A stretch of 64,000 nucleotides of DNA, from positions 124,001 to 188,000 of the forward strand of contig NZ_LDJL01000001.1 of NCBI RefSeq assembly GCF_001431405.1. The letters run 5' to 3'. Positions 19,068-28,867 of this stretch are shown here, piece after piece. The notes below the pieces were generated by a model. The model was not told the DNA's origin. It did no database searches and saw nothing but the letters and a program-made list of their open reading frames with translations. The translations under genes were made by a program, and so were the position numbers. Numbering within the stretch: position 1 is the stretch's first letter; each line of letters opens with the position of its first letter. The stretch is from Pseudoxanthomonas dokdonensis (lineage in GTDB: Bacteria > Pseudomonadota > Gammaproteobacteria > Xanthomonadales > Xanthomonadaceae).

Positions 19068-19311
19068 TCGGCAAGCGTCGCGTGTACGCGCTTTGTCTCC
19101 TCGGCACGAAGCCCATGAACCGCACATGCCAACGGCGCGGCGGGTAGCCGCGATGCAGGCAGGTGACGTGGGAGGGAGCAACGGTTCATGGCTCTCCGGT
19201 TCTGGTTTCCCCGATACGGCGGCATCGATCTGCCGCCGCTTGCTGCGGCTCGCCGCGGAATGCCACGGCGGGTGGAACATGGGTCGCCTCCGGCTCCCCA
19301 GCCGAAGGCTT

Positions 19312-19357
19312 GCGGTGATGGCGACGGGTGGGAGGGGTGAACCGCCGCCATCACCGC
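19312..19357. terminator. Inverted repeat after glnA, possible terminator
   Basis: GCGGTGATGGCG and CGCCATCACCGC form a 12-bp perfect stem around a 22-base loop, 11 bases after the glnA stop. There is no T run, so it may stabilise the mRNA end or act with Rho. Confidence 0.5.
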
Positions 19358-19367
19358 ATCCCCAAAC

Positions 19368-20777
19368 TCAGACGGCGTAGTACAGCTGGTATTCCAGCGG
19401 ATGGGTGGCGGCGCGGAACTTGGTGACTTCCTGCATCTTCAGCGCGATGTAACCATCGATGAAGTCGTCGGAGAACACGCCACCGGCCTTGAGGAAGTCG
19501 CGATCCTTGTCCAGCGCTTCCAGCGCCTGATCCAGGCTGGAGCAGACCTGCGGAATGTTCTTTTCCTCTTCCGGCGGCAGGTCGTACAGATCCTTGTCGC
19601 TGGGCGCGCCCGGGTCGATCTGGTTCTTGATGCCGTCCAGGCCGGCCATCATCAGCGCGGTGAAGGTCAGGTAGCCGGTCTGGATCGGATCCGGGAAACG
19701 CATCTCGATGCGACGGGCCTTCGGGTTGGACACCCACGGAATCCGGCAGCTGGCCGAACGGTTGCTGGCCGAGTAGGCCAGCATCACCGGTGCTTCGAAG
19801 CCGGGGACCAGGCGCTTGTAACTGTTGGTGCCGGAGTTGGCGAATGCATTGATCGCGCGCGCATGCTTGAAGATGCCGCCGATGTACCACAGCGCCATCT
19901 GGCTGAGGCCGCCGTAGCCGTCACCGCTGAACAGGTTGGTGCCGTCTTTGGCCAGCGACTGGTGCACGTGCATGCCGCTGCCGTTGTCGCCGACGATCGG
20001 CTTGGGCATGAAGGTCGCGGTCTTGCCATTGCGGAAGGCGACGTTCTTGACGATGTACTTCATCGTCAGCAGTTCGTCGGCCTTCTTCACCAGCGAGTTG
20101 AACTTGGTGCCGATTTCGCACTGGCCGGCGGTCGCCACTTCGTGGTGGTGCACTTCGACTTCAATGCCCACTTCCTGCAGCACCTTGCACATCTCCGAAC
20201 GGATGTCGTGCAGGGTGTCCGACGGCGCTACCGGGAAGTAACCGCCCTTTACGCCAGGACGATAGCCGGTGTTGCCGCCTTCGTACTTGGTGCCACTGTT
20301 CCAGGCCGCTTCTTCGGATTCGATCTTGTAGAAGGTGTTGCCCATTTCATTGGAATAGCGGACCGAATCGAAGATGAAGAATTCCGGTTCCGGGCCGAAA
20401 AATGCCTGTTCGGCGATGCCGCTGGACTTGAGGTAGGCTTCGGCGCGCTTGGCCACGCCGCGCGGGCAGCGCGAGTAGGGCTGCATCGAGGCCGGGTCCA
20501 TGATGTCGCAGGTCAGGACCAGGGTCGGATCGGCGGTGAACGGGTCCAGGTAGGCGGTGCTGGCGTCGGGCAGCAACACCATGTCCGACTCGTTGATGCC
20601 CTTCCAGCCGGAAATCGAGCTGCCGTCAAACATGCGGCCGTCTTCGAACAGCGAGGCATCGACGATGCTGGCCGGGAAGGTGACGTGATGCTGCACGCCA
20701 CGCACGTCGGCAAAGCGCAGGTCGACGAATTCGACCTTGTTGTCCTTGATCAGCTTTTCAACATTGTCCACAGACAT
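19368..20777 (-). CDS. glnA: Glutamine synthetase, type I
   Basis: A 469-aa enzyme (normal for GSI-beta) that condenses ammonium with glutamate; active as a dodecamer. The N-terminal beta-grasp domain is followed by the catalytic domain. Landmarks are the [16 protein letters not shown] latch, [10 protein letters not shown] metal ligands, [27 protein letters not shown], the ATP motif [17 protein letters not shown], and the adenylylation loop [10 protein letters not shown] with Tyr398. ATG 20777 has GAGG 6 bases upstream. The sigma-54 promoter at 20814-20830 gives a short 5' leader. Regulation by NtrBC and adenylylation by GlnE (not in the window) is expected. Confidence 0.98.
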   Translation of the reverse strand: MSVDNVEKLIKDNKVEFVDLRFADVRGVQHHVTFPASIVDASLFEDGRMFDGSSISGWKGINESDMVLLPDASTAYLDPFTADPTLVLTCDIMDPASMQPYSRCPRGVAKRAEAYLKSSGIAEQAFFGPEPEFFIFDSVRYSNEMGNTFYKIESEEAAWNSGTKYEGGNTGYRPGVKGGYFPVAPSDTLHDIRSEMCKVLQEVGIEVEVHHHEVATAGQCEIGTKFNSLVKKADELLTMKYIVKNVAFRNGKTATFMPKPIVGDNGSGMHVHQSLAKDGTNLFSGDGYGGLSQMALWYIGGIFKHARAINAFANSGTNSYKRLVPGFEAPVMLAYSASNRSASCRIPWVSNPKARRIEMRFPDPIQTGYLTFTALMMAGLDGIKNQIDPGAPSDKDLYDLPPEEEKNIPQVCSSLDQALEALDKDRDFLKAGGVFSDDFIDGYIALKMQEVTKFRAATHPLEYQLYYAV

Positions 20778-20813
20778 CTCAAACCTCGGGTGATGGAAAC
20801 GTGCTTGGGTACG

Positions 20814-20830
20814 AGCAAGTGCCGTGCCAA
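20814..20830 (-). promoter_or_regulatory. Sigma-54 (RpoN) promoter of glnA
   Basis: On the minus strand TTGGCACGGCACTTGCT: -24 box TGGCAC, 5-base spacer, -12 box TTGCT, with GG and GC exactly 10 bases apart. It agrees with the consensus TGGCAC-N5-TTGCW. Transcription would begin near 20803, about 26 bases before the ATG. TGCAC and GTGCA half-sites occur at 20883-20887, 20911-20915 and 20916-20920 upstream, but no clean NtrC pair. Confidence 0.88.
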
Positions 20831-20985
20831 CTTTTGCCCGCGCGCAAACCATTGATTTTATTGAGCACCAGTGGCCCTGACTTGCACTGAAAGCACTTGT
20901 TTGGGGATTTGTGCAGTGCAGCGCACCATTACGGGGATGCGGCAGATCCACTATTCTTGACGGCCGTTTTCCAGCCATCGCACCC

Positions 20986-21828
20986 ATGAACGACCTGCTC
21001 GCCGCCTTGCTGCTTGGCATCATCGAAGGCATTACCGAGTTCCTGCCGATTTCCAGCACTGGCCATCTGCTGATTGCCGAACGCTGGCTGGGCCATCGCA
21101 GCGACCTGTTCAACATCGGCATCCAGGCCGGCGCGATCCTGGCGGTGGTGCTGATTTACCGGCGCCGGCTGTGGGGACTGTTGTCGGCGTTCGCCGGCCA
21201 CGACGCCCCGGCCAAGTACGACCCGCTGGGCATCGCCTCGACCCCGGCCCAATCACGCACCTACGCCTACAAGCTGATGCTGGCGTTCGCGGTCACCGCG
21301 GTCTGCGGACTGCTGGTCAAGCGGCTGGGCTGGGAGCTGCCGGACCGGGTCCAGCCGATTGCCTGGGCCTTGATCCTGGGTGGCATCTGGATGGTGGTGG
21401 CCGAGTATTTCGCCAGCCGTCGCGCACTGGCGCTGGGTGAGCGCAACACGATTACCTGGACCGTCGCCATCCTGGTCGGCATCGCCCAGGTCGTGGCCGG
21501 CGTGTTTCCTGGCACCTCGCGTTCGGCGGCGACGATTTTCGTTGCCTTGCTGGCCGGTACCACCCAGCGCAGCGCGGCCACCGAATTCGCATTCCTGGTC
21601 GGCATCCCGACCATGTTCGCAGCCACCGGCTACGAACTGATCGACGTCATCCAGTCCGGCGAAGCGGCCAACGAGGACTGGAGTGCGTTCCTGGTCGCGT
21701 TCATCGCCAGCGCCATCACCGCCTTCATCGCGGTCAAATGGCTGCTGACCTACATCCAGAGCCACCGCTTTACCGTGTTTGCGGTTTATCGTGTTGTCCT
21801 GGGCGCCGCATTGCTGATATTCGTATAG
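20986..21828 (+). CDS. uppP: Undecaprenyl-diphosphatase
   Basis: Recycles the lipid carrier by removing a phosphate from undecaprenyl diphosphate; it also confers bacitracin tolerance (BacA). The protein has 280 aa and about eight membrane helices. The two family motifs are [15 protein letters not shown] at 15-29 and [10 protein letters not shown] near 171, which hold the catalytic Glu, Ser and Arg. ATG 20986 ([11 protein letters not shown]) is the normal N-terminus; a longer frame from 20911 adds an unlikely leader. The Shine-Dalgarno is weak. The gene diverges from glnA across about 200 bases and seems functionally unrelated to it. Confidence 0.96.
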   Translation: MNDLLAALLLGIIEGITEFLPISSTGHLLIAERWLGHRSDLFNIGIQAGAILAVVLIYRRRLWGLLSAFAGHDAPAKYDPLGIASTPAQSRTYAYKLMLAFAVTAVCGLLVKRLGWELPDRVQPIAWALILGGIWMVVAEYFASRRALALGERNTITWTVAILVGIAQVVAGVFPGTSRSAATIFVALLAGTTQRSAATEFAFLVGIPTMFAATGYELIDVIQSGEAANEDWSAFLVAFIASAITAFIAVKWLLTYIQSHRFTVFAVYRVVLGAALLIFV

Positions 21829-21901
21829 GCCAGACCACGGTCGCGAGCAGCGGATGCGGACGCGGGCGCTTTTCCGACCATTGCCAGCACAGGAGAGTCA
21901 C

Positions 21902-22813
21902 ATGGCCAAGCTACGTCTGCTGATCCTTCCGCTCGCGCTCGCGCTCGCGCTCGCGCTGACATCGTGTTCGCCGGATGCGCCTCCACCCTCCAACCCGCAG
22001 GCAGCGGCGAGCGCCAGCGACCCGGCTGCAGCCCCGGCCGCGGCCGAACAGCCGGCGCCGGCCAGGACCGTGCAGACGCTGGGCAAGTACTTCTGGCGGC
22101 TGGGCAATGCCGTCAATGCCGCAGGGGACCAGATCAAGCCTTTGCTGGTCAACCGCGACAAACCGGTGCAGTTGGCCTTCGCCGACGGCCGCCTGCAGGT
22201 CAGCAATACCTGCAACGCGATGAGCGGCGGTTACCGCATCACCGCCAGCGAACTGGAGGTCGCAGCGCTGGCGGCGACCCAGCGCGCCTGTATCGACCCG
22301 CAGGTAATGGCACTGGATCGCGAAGTCGGTGATCGCCTGCAGGGCAGGCTTGGCTACCAGCTGGATGCGGGTATTCCGAAACTGGTGTTGACCACCGCTG
22401 GTGGCGACGTGCTGACCTTCAGCGGCCACCCGACTCCGGAGACCGAATACGGCGGTCCCGGCAGCACGGTATTCCTGCAGGTCGATGCACACAGCAAACC
22501 GTGTCCGCACCCGCTGATGAAGGATAAGCACTGCCTGCAGGTGCGCGAAGTCCGCTTCGACGATGCCGGCAGGATGACCGTCGTCGACGAGCAGTGGCAC
22601 CACTCCTATGACGGCATCCAGGGCTACGAGCATGCGGACGGCGTGCGCGAAGTGGTGCGGGTCAAGCGCTACAACCGCCGCAACGTCCCGGCCGATGCCA
22701 ACTCGCAGGTCGACATCCTGGACATGGTGGTGCAGTCGGAAGTGGTGGAGCCTGAGGCGGCCCCGCCATCACCAGCGCCGGGCGATGACATCAACCCGCC
22801 ATCAGGAACCTGA
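21902..22813 (+). CDS. META and DUF4377 domain lipoprotein
   Basis: A 303-aa lipoprotein; the signal peptide ends in LTSC with Cys22. A low-complexity Ala/Pro/Ser linker runs to about residue 55. A META (HslJ-like) domain covers roughly 60-180 (LQVSNTCNAMSGGYRITASE, LAATQRACI) and a DUF4377 domain roughly 185-285 (VDAHSKPCPHPLMKDKHCLQVREV, QWHHSYDGIQGYEH). GGAG stands 6 bases before ATG 21902. The hydrophobic core of the signal peptide is encoded by four copies of GCTCGC. Its 3' end overlaps the convergent kdpE by 23 bases. META proteins are often heat- or stress-linked; the exact role is unknown. Confidence 0.88.
   Translation: MAKLRLLILPLALALALALTSCSPDAPPPSNPQAAASASDPAAAPAAAEQPAPARTVQTLGKYFWRLGNAVNAAGDQIKPLLVNRDKPVQLAFADGRLQVSNTCNAMSGGYRITASELEVAALAATQRACIDPQVMALDREVGDRLQGRLGYQLDAGIPKLVLTTAGGDVLTFSGHPTPETEYGGPGSTVFLQVDAHSKPCPHPLMKDKHCLQVREVRFDDAGRMTVVDEQWHHSYDGIQGYEHADGVREVVRVKRYNRRNVPADANSQVDILDMVVQSEVVEPEAAPPSPAPGDDINPPSGT
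21931..21957 (+). repeat. GCTCGC hexanucleotide tandem repeat inside a signal peptide
   Basis: Four perfect GCTCGC units followed by GCT. They encode four Leu-Ala pairs in the hydrophobic core. Gain or loss of a unit would change the core by two residues without breaking the frame. Confidence 0.85.
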
Positions 22814-23507
22814 GTCCGATCCCTGGTTCGGTCGCCAGATAACGCGGCGCGACCGCATCGTCGCCGAGCTTGTGGCGGAGCTTGCCGACCAGGATGCGCA
22901 CGTAGTGGGTGTCATCGGCATGGCTGGCACCCCATAGCTCGCGCAGGATCTGCGGATGGGTGACCACCCGTCCGGCGTGTTTGAACAACAGCGCCAGCAA
23001 CGCGTATTCCTTGCGACCAAGACTCAACAGCTCACCATCCAAGCGCACTTCGCGCCGGCCCAGATCGATATGAAGATGGCCGTCATCGAACACCGGCGGC
23101 TCTTCCGCCACGCCCGCGTGCTGGCGCAACAAGGCGCGAATCCTGGCCATCAGCTCCTGGGTGCCAAACGGTTTGGTGACATAGTCATTGGCACCGGCAT
23201 CCAGCGCCGCGACCTTGCCGGCCTCGTCCGAGCGCACGGTCAACATGATCACCGGCACCTGCGACCACTGGCGCAGTTCGGCAAGCACGTGATGGCCGTC
23301 GATATCCGGTAGCCCGATGTCGAGCACAATCAGATCGGCGCCGTGCCCGGCCAGCATTTCCAATCCCTGTTGGCCACTGGCCGCCAGCAGCACCTGATAG
23401 CCCTGGGCGCGCAGACTGATGTCGAGGAAGCGGCGGATCTGTGGCTCGTCTTCGACCACCAGGATGCGGGCGAGGCTGGAAACGGTCAGGGGCGGGTCAG
23501 TTGGCAT
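22791..23507 (-). CDS. kdpE: KdpE response regulator
   Basis: A 238-aa OmpR/PhoB-type regulator of K+ uptake genes. The receiver domain carries ILVVEDEPQIRRF at 14-27, phospho-acceptor Asp63 (IVLDIGLPDIDG) and the Lys of YVTKPFG. The C-terminal winged helix ends with THYVRILVGKLRHKLGDD and PGIGLRF. Its start overlaps the kdpD stop by 11 bases, so the pair is translationally coupled. It is the last gene of the kdpABCDE run. The likely target is the direct repeat in the kdpA leader. Confidence 0.95.
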   Translation of the reverse strand: MPTDPPLTVSSLARILVVEDEPQIRRFLDISLRAQGYQVLLAASGQQGLEMLAGHGADLIVLDIGLPDIDGHHVLAELRQWSQVPVIMLTVRSDEAGKVAALDAGANDYVTKPFGTQELMARIRALLRQHAGVAEEPPVFDDGHLHIDLGRREVRLDGELLSLGRKEYALLALLFKHAGRVVTHPQILRELWGASHADDTHYVRILVGKLRHKLGDDAVAPRYLATEPGIGLRFLMAG

Positions 23508-26154
23508 CCGGAGACGGCATCGCAGGCGGTTGCAGCAGCGGCAGGGTGATGCGAATCAGTGTGCCGCGCCCATCGGCGGGCGGCAAGGCGGCTACCTGAC
23601 CACCATGCGCGCCGATCATGCCTTGCGAGATGGTCAAGCCCAGGCCGGTGCCCTGGCGTCCGCTGTCGCCGCGCTCGACGCTGTAGAACATGTCGAAGAT
23701 GCGACTGCGCTCATCCTCGGGAATGCCCGGACCGCGATCACGCACCTCAATCCGCAATTGGCCCTCGATCAGCTGCGCGGAGACATCGACGCTGGCATCC
23801 AGCGGTGAAAACCGGGCCGCGTTTTCCAGCACGTTGAACAGCGCCTGCTCGACCAATGCCGGATGCACCCAGATCGGCGGCAGGCGCGGGGCGAGGGTGA
23901 TCTGCAATTTCAGATCCGGTTGGTAACGGCGCAAGCGCCCGGCCGCCGACCCAATCAGTTCATCCACCCCGATCCAGTCGCGGTTCAAGCTCAAGCCGGC
24001 GTGTCCGAGCCGGGTCATGTCGAGCAGGTTCTGGATGTAACGATCCAGCCGCTCGCCCTCCAGCACAATCGTATCCAGCAGCTGCCGGCGTTCTTCGGAA
24101 CTCATGACCTCGGCATAACCGATCAGGCTGCCAGCGGATCCGACCATCGCCGAAAGCGGTGAACGCAGATCATGCGATACCGATGACAGCAGCGCCGAAC
24201 GCAGGCGTTCAGTCTCGTTGCCGATGCGCGCGGCTTCAAGATCCGCCACCAGTCGGGTACGCAGTGCTGCCTGGCCGATGTCTTCGACCATCGCTTCGGC
24301 CAGTCGCCGCTGCTCGAACGGTAGCCGCCTGCCCTCGGCAAATCGCAGACCGACCACTCCCAGGGCGATCTGTTCATTGCGCATCGGCAGCAACCACCAG
24401 CTCGAGCCGGCAAGGGTGTCGGTAAAGCGCCCGGCCGGCTGCCCGTGCCCACGTACCCATTCGACCGCAGCGCGATCGATGTCCTGCAATTGCACGCCGT
24501 TGGAGGCTGTTTCGGTTTCATCCACGCACAGCCAGACGCTGGCATCAAAATGTCGCTCCAGGGCCGTGCGTCCACTTTGCAGCACCTGGCCAAGATCAGC
24601 CGCGGCGCTGAGCTGTCGTGCCAGTCCCTGCATGACCGTGACGTGTGCATTGGCAGCACGCAGGGCCAGCACCTGCATCCGCAACCGCGACGCCAGCCGA
24701 CCGGCCAGCAATGCGGCAAGCAGGAACAACAGCACCGTGGTCAGCCCTTGTCGCGCACCGATGAACAGGGTGAAACGGGGTTCGATGAAGAAAAAGTTGT
24801 AGGCAAGAAAACACAATATTGCCGCCAGCACCGCTGCCGCTGTCCGCGTGCGCGCGGCCACCAACACCACCGCCACGATGAAAACCATCGACAGATCATC
24901 GAGCTGGATCCACTGTTGCGCAGCCCAGGCCAGTGCAATCGCCGACAGGGTGGCCGCCGCGACCCAGCCCATATCCTGGCCCCGCAAGCCTGGCAGCGAT
25001 TGTTCCCGGCCTTTGCGCGACTGCGCGCGCGCACGTGGCGCGCTGATGATGACCAGCTCGTAATGCGCACCGTGTTGCAGCAGTTGCTGGGTCAGGGTGC
25101 GATTGATCATCCTGGCGAACGGCCGCTCACGGGTGCGGCCAAGCACCAGGGTCGAAGCACCGATGCGTTCGGCATGGTCCAGCAGCGCATCGGCAATCCG
25201 GCCTCCGTGCACTACCTCGGTATCGGCGCCAAGGCTGCGCGCCAGTGCGAACGCATGATCCAGCTCAAGCTGCCGACTGGATGCTGCCGGTTTGCCAGAC
25301 TGCACGCTCACCACGCTCCACGGTGCATCGCGACGCTCGGCGATACGGCGACCGGCACGCACCAGGTATTCGGAGTTGCCCATGCCATCGATGGCGATCA
25401 ATACGCGACGGCGCAGGGCCATGCCGGCTTGTCCGCGTGCGGTCTGCGACTCGCGCAGGTCTTCATCGATGCGATCGGCGGCGGTCTGCATCGCAAGTTC
25501 ACGCAGCGCCGCCAGGTTGGAGGGCGAGAAGAATGCCTGCAGTGCATGTTCCGCCTGCTCGGGCATGTATACCTTGCCCTGTTGCAGACGTTCGATCAGC
25601 TCGCGCGCTGGCAAATCGACCAGACGGATGTCTCGCAGCCGGTCAAACACCGCGTCAGGCACGGTTTCACTGACCCGCACGCCGGTGATCCGGTGAACAA
25701 TGTCGTTGAGGCTTTCCAGATGCTGGATATTGACCGTCGTGTAAACGTCGATGCCCGCATCCAGCAGTTCCAGCACATCCTGCCAGCGGCGTTCATGACG
25801 GCTGCCGGGGACGTTGCGATGGGCGAGCTCGTCGATCAGGGCGATGCCGGGGCGGCGGGCCAGGACCGCATCGATGTCCAGTTCGTCAAATGTCCTGCCG
25901 CGGTAATTGACCTGCCGCGGCGCAATCCGCTGCAGGCCCTCCAACAGCGCCGCCGTTTCGCTGCGTCCATGGGTCTCGACCACGCCGACGACGATATCGA
26001 CATCCTGCCGGTGCAATTCCCGCGCCCGCGACAGCATTGCGTAGGTCTTGCCGACCCCGGGCGCAGCGCCCAGGAACACGGTCAGCCTGCCGGCGCTCTG
26101 GCGTCTAAGCGTATCGACCAGGGCATCGGCTTTGGCATCACGGCGCGTGTTCAT
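23497..26154 (-). CDS. kdpD: KdpD osmosensitive K+ channel sensor kinase
   Basis: An 885-aa sensor kinase close to the E. coli length. The N-terminal KdpD domain has Walker A GAAPGVGKT at 29-37, and a universal-stress-protein-like domain follows to about 380. Four membrane helices lie at about 400-495, then a GAF-like region and the kinase core. The H-box SSVSHDLRSPLSAM has its His near 661; N, G1 (RDRGPGIPEDE) and G2 (GTGLGLTISQGM) boxes are present. ATG 26154 starts 4 bases after the kdpC stop and has no good Shine-Dalgarno, so coupled translation is likely. Confidence 0.95.
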   Translation of the reverse strand: MNTRRDAKADALVDTLRRQSAGRLTVFLGAAPGVGKTYAMLSRARELHRQDVDIVVGVVETHGRSETAALLEGLQRIAPRQVNYRGRTFDELDIDAVLARRPGIALIDELAHRNVPGSRHERRWQDVLELLDAGIDVYTTVNIQHLESLNDIVHRITGVRVSETVPDAVFDRLRDIRLVDLPARELIERLQQGKVYMPEQAEHALQAFFSPSNLAALRELAMQTAADRIDEDLRESQTARGQAGMALRRRVLIAIDGMGNSEYLVRAGRRIAERRDAPWSVVSVQSGKPAASSRQLELDHAFALARSLGADTEVVHGGRIADALLDHAERIGASTLVLGRTRERPFARMINRTLTQQLLQHGAHYELVIISAPRARAQSRKGREQSLPGLRGQDMGWVAAATLSAIALAWAAQQWIQLDDLSMVFIVAVVLVAARTRTAAAVLAAILCFLAYNFFFIEPRFTLFIGARQGLTTVLLFLLAALLAGRLASRLRMQVLALRAANAHVTVMQGLARQLSAAADLGQVLQSGRTALERHFDASVWLCVDETETASNGVQLQDIDRAAVEWVRGHGQPAGRFTDTLAGSSWWLLPMRNEQIALGVVGLRFAEGRRLPFEQRRLAEAMVEDIGQAALRTRLVADLEAARIGNETERLRSALLSSVSHDLRSPLSAMVGSAGSLIGYAEVMSSEERRQLLDTIVLEGERLDRYIQNLLDMTRLGHAGLSLNRDWIGVDELIGSAAGRLRRYQPDLKLQITLAPRLPPIWVHPALVEQALFNVLENAARFSPLDASVDVSAQLIEGQLRIEVRDRGPGIPEDERSRIFDMFYSVERGDSGRQGTGLGLTISQGMIGAHGGQVAALPPADGRGTLIRITLPLLQPPAMPSPDAN

Positions 26155-26158
26155 GGTG

Positions 26159-26791
26159 CTATTGTGCGGCGGCGTGCCTGTCCAATGCATCCAGAGCCAG
26201 GTTCAGTTCCAGCACGTTGACCCGCGGTGCACCGAACAGCCCCCATTGCGCCGGCTCGATGTGCCGTTCCAGCAGTGCGGCAACCGCTTCCCTGGACAGC
26301 CCGCGGGCAGCGGCAACCCGTGCAATCTGGATCCGCGCCGCCGCCGGCGTGATGTCAGGATCGATGCCACTGCCCGATTGTGTAAACAGATCACCCGGCA
26401 CCTGATCAGCGGCAATCCCTTCGCGCTCGGCGGCCGCCGAGCGCGCAGCCTCGATGCGCTCGATCAGCGCCGGATTGCTGCGTGCCTGGTTGCTGGCTGA
26501 CAACGCCATCGGGTCGTAAGCGGCTGCCGAGGGCCGTGGCTGGAAGTAGCGATCGGCGGCAAAGGGCTGGGCCACCAGCGCCGAACCGACGACGCGACCG
26601 TCCTGCCGGATCAGGCTGCCATCGGCGACGTGCGGGAACAGCAGCCGTCCCAGGCCCATCGCCAGCAGCGAGTAGCCCAGTCCGAACAGCAGCAGACCGA
26701 TCAAGGCCAGCCCAAGCGAGGCCCGCAGCAGGCCGCCATCGATGCGGGCCGTGGTTACGGCGGGATTGGCGAGTGATGTTTCAACAGACAT
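26159..26791 (-). CDS. kdpC: Potassium-transporting ATPase subunit C
   Basis: A 210-aa subunit that stabilises the KdpFABC complex and helps ATP binding. One N-terminal membrane helix (about residues 22-45) is followed by a periplasmic domain with FQPRPSAAAYDPMALSASN, the DLFTQSGSGIDPDITPAAA motif and LLERHIEPAQWGLFGAPRVNVLELNLAL, all family signatures. GAGGAAC overlapping the kdpB stop serves as the ribosome-binding site. It lies 9 bases after kdpB. Confidence 0.96.
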   Translation of the reverse strand: MSVETSLANPAVTTARIDGGLLRASLGLALIGLLLFGLGYSLLAMGLGRLLFPHVADGSLIRQDGRVVGSALVAQPFAADRYFQPRPSAAAYDPMALSASNQARSNPALIERIEAARSAAAEREGIAADQVPGDLFTQSGSGIDPDITPAAARIQIARVAAARGLSREAVAALLERHIEPAQWGLFGAPRVNVLELNLALDALDRHAAAQ

Positions 26792-26800
26792 ATCGGTTCC

Positions 26801-28867
26801 TCAGCTGCCGAGCACAGCGGCCAGCAGCATGTCGATCAGTTTGATGGCGGCAAACGGCAACAGCACGCCGCCGAGACCGTAGACCAGCATGTTCCGGCGC
26901 AGCAGCGCGGTGGCCGTGGCCGGACGGAAGCGGACCCCGCGCAGTGCCAGCGGAATCAGCAGCGGGATAATGATGGCGTTGAAGATCAGCGCCGCCAGCA
27001 CCGCGTGGGTGGGGCTGGACAGCTGCATCACGTTCAATGCCGCCATCGACGGGATCGCGGTGGCGAACAATGCCGGCAGGATGGCGAAATACTTCGACAC
27101 ATCATTGGCCAGCGAAAAAGTAGTCAACGCGCCACGGGTGATCAACTGCTGTTTGCCGACCTCGACCACCGCCAGCAGTTTGGCCGGGTCCGAATCCAGG
27201 TCGACCATGTTGCCGGCTTCCTTGGCCGCCTGGGTGCCGGAGTTCATCGCCAGGCCGACATCGGCCTGGGCCAGTGCCGGTGCGTCATTGGTGCCGTCAC
27301 CGACCATCGCCACCAGACGTCCGGCGGCCTGTTCGCTGCGGATACGCGCCAGTTTGTCTTCCGGCCTGGCCTCGGCGATGTAGTCATCGACACCGGCCTC
27401 GGCGGCGATCGCCGCGGCGGTCAACGGGTTGTCGCCGGTGATCATCACCGTGCGTATGCCCATCGCACGCAGGCGAGCGAACTTCTCCCTGATGCCGTGC
27501 TTGACCACGTCCGACAGGGCAATGACGCCGAGCACGTGCTGGCCTTCGGCCACCACCAGCGGGGTCGCTCCTTTGCGCGCGATCTGTTCGACCCGGCTGA
27601 GCAACTCCGCGCCCGGCTGCCCGCCCAGCGAGGCCACATGGGCCATGATCGCGTCGGCCGCGCCCTTGCGTATGCGGCGACCCTGCAGGTCGACCCCGGA
27701 CATACGGGTCTGCGCGCTGAAGGCGATGAAGCACGCATCCACCGGATCATCGGCCGACGCGCCCTGCTGCCGCGCCAGCTTGGTGATCGATTTGCCTTCC
27801 GGCGTCGGGTCGGCCAGTGACGACAGCAGCGCGGCTTCACGCAGGCGCGCCGGATCGACGCCCGCCAACGGGTACATGTCGGTGGCCTGGCGATCGCCGT
27901 GGGTGATGGTGCCGGTCTTGTCCAGCAACAGCACGTCGACGTCGCCAGCCACTTCCACCGCCTTGCCCGACTTGGCCAGCACATTGGCGGCCAGCGCCCG
28001 GTTCATGCCGGCAATACCGATGGCCGGCAACAAGCCGCCAATGGTGGTCGGAATCAGGCATACCAGCAATGCGACCAGCAGCAGTGGATTGATGCTGACG
28101 CCGACATGCGCGGCTATCACCGGCAGCGTCAGTACCACGATCAGGAAGGTCAGGGTCATGGTCACCAGCAACAGGCCGAGCGCGACTTCGTTCGGGGTCT
28201 TCTGTCGATTGGCGCCTTCGACCAGCGCAATCATCCGGTCCAGGAAGCTGTGCCCGGGTTGCGCGGTGATCCGCACCACGATCTGATCGGACAGCACCTG
28301 GGTGCCACCAATCACCCCGGAACGGTCGGTTCCAGCTTCACGCAGCACCGGCGCCGATTCGCCAGTGACCGCGGCCTCGTTGATGGTGGCCAGGCCGTGG
28401 AGGATTTCACCATCGGCCGGAATGACCTCGCCGGCCGACACCACCACCAGATCGCCGGGGCGCAGTTCGGTCGCGGCCACGGTGACGGCGTGATCGAGCG
28501 CGTCGACCTCGGCCAGCCGCCGTGCCATTAGATCCTTGCGCGCCCGCCGCAGTGATGCTGCCTGGCCACGCCCGCGCGCTTCGGCGACGGCTTCGGCGAA
28601 GTTGGCGAACAGCACCGTCAGCAACAGCAGCCCGGTCACGCTCCAGCCAAGGGCCGGACTGGTCTTGCCGGTGACGGTGAGGACGGCGGTCAGCCAGGTA
28701 CCCAGCCAGACCACCGCCATCACCGGATTGGCCAACGCCTGGCGTGGCGAGAGTTTGACGAAGGAGGAAACAATTGCCGAACGCAGGCCGCTGGCATCCA
28801 GCAGTGCCGGATGGGCGCCGGCCCGGTTGGACAGGGTGTGGGTGTGGGTAGTCATCGAAGTTCTCAT
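26801..28867 (-). CDS. kdpB: Potassium-transporting P-type ATPase subunit B
   Basis: The 688-aa catalytic subunit that hydrolyses ATP to drive K+ import. Motifs: [12 protein letters not shown] in the actuator domain, phosphorylation site [12 protein letters not shown] near residue 316, KGAADAI in the nucleotide-binding domain and [16 protein letters not shown] in the hinge. About seven membrane helices. The start at 28867 makes a 4-base ATGA overlap with kdpA; ATG 28855 (MTTHTHTL) is the alternative. A longer frame continuing upstream lies inside kdpA and is not part of the gene. Confidence 0.96.
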   Translation of the reverse strand: MRTSMTTHTHTLSNRAGAHPALLDASGLRSAIVSSFVKLSPRQALANPVMAVVWLGTWLTAVLTVTGKTSPALGWSVTGLLLLTVLFANFAEAVAEARGRGQAASLRRARKDLMARRLAEVDALDHAVTVAATELRPGDLVVVSAGEVIPADGEILHGLATINEAAVTGESAPVLREAGTDRSGVIGGTQVLSDQIVVRITAQPGHSFLDRMIALVEGANRQKTPNEVALGLLLVTMTLTFLIVVLTLPVIAAHVGVSINPLLLVALLVCLIPTTIGGLLPAIGIAGMNRALAANVLAKSGKAVEVAGDVDVLLLDKTGTITHGDRQATDMYPLAGVDPARLREAALLSSLADPTPEGKSITKLARQQGASADDPVDACFIAFSAQTRMSGVDLQGRRIRKGAADAIMAHVASLGGQPGAELLSRVEQIARKGATPLVVAEGQHVLGVIALSDVVKHGIREKFARLRAMGIRTVMITGDNPLTAAAIAAEAGVDDYIAEARPEDKLARIRSEQAAGRLVAMVGDGTNDAPALAQADVGLAMNSGTQAAKEAGNMVDLDSDPAKLLAVVEVGKQQLITRGALTTFSLANDVSKYFAILPALFATAIPSMAALNVMQLSSPTHAVLAALIFNAIIIPLLIPLALRGVRFRPATATALLRRNMLVYGLGGVLLPFAAIKLIDMLLAAVLGS

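Noticed and set aside
19071-19110. A sigma-54 promoter for glnK using GCAA at 19071
   Set aside because: The required GG 10 bases from GC is missing (CA is found), so the match fails at an invariant position.
20778-21122. Longer glnA start
   Set aside because: The upstream codons cross the sigma-54 promoter and have no homology to GSI; ATG 20777 has a proper Shine-Dalgarno.
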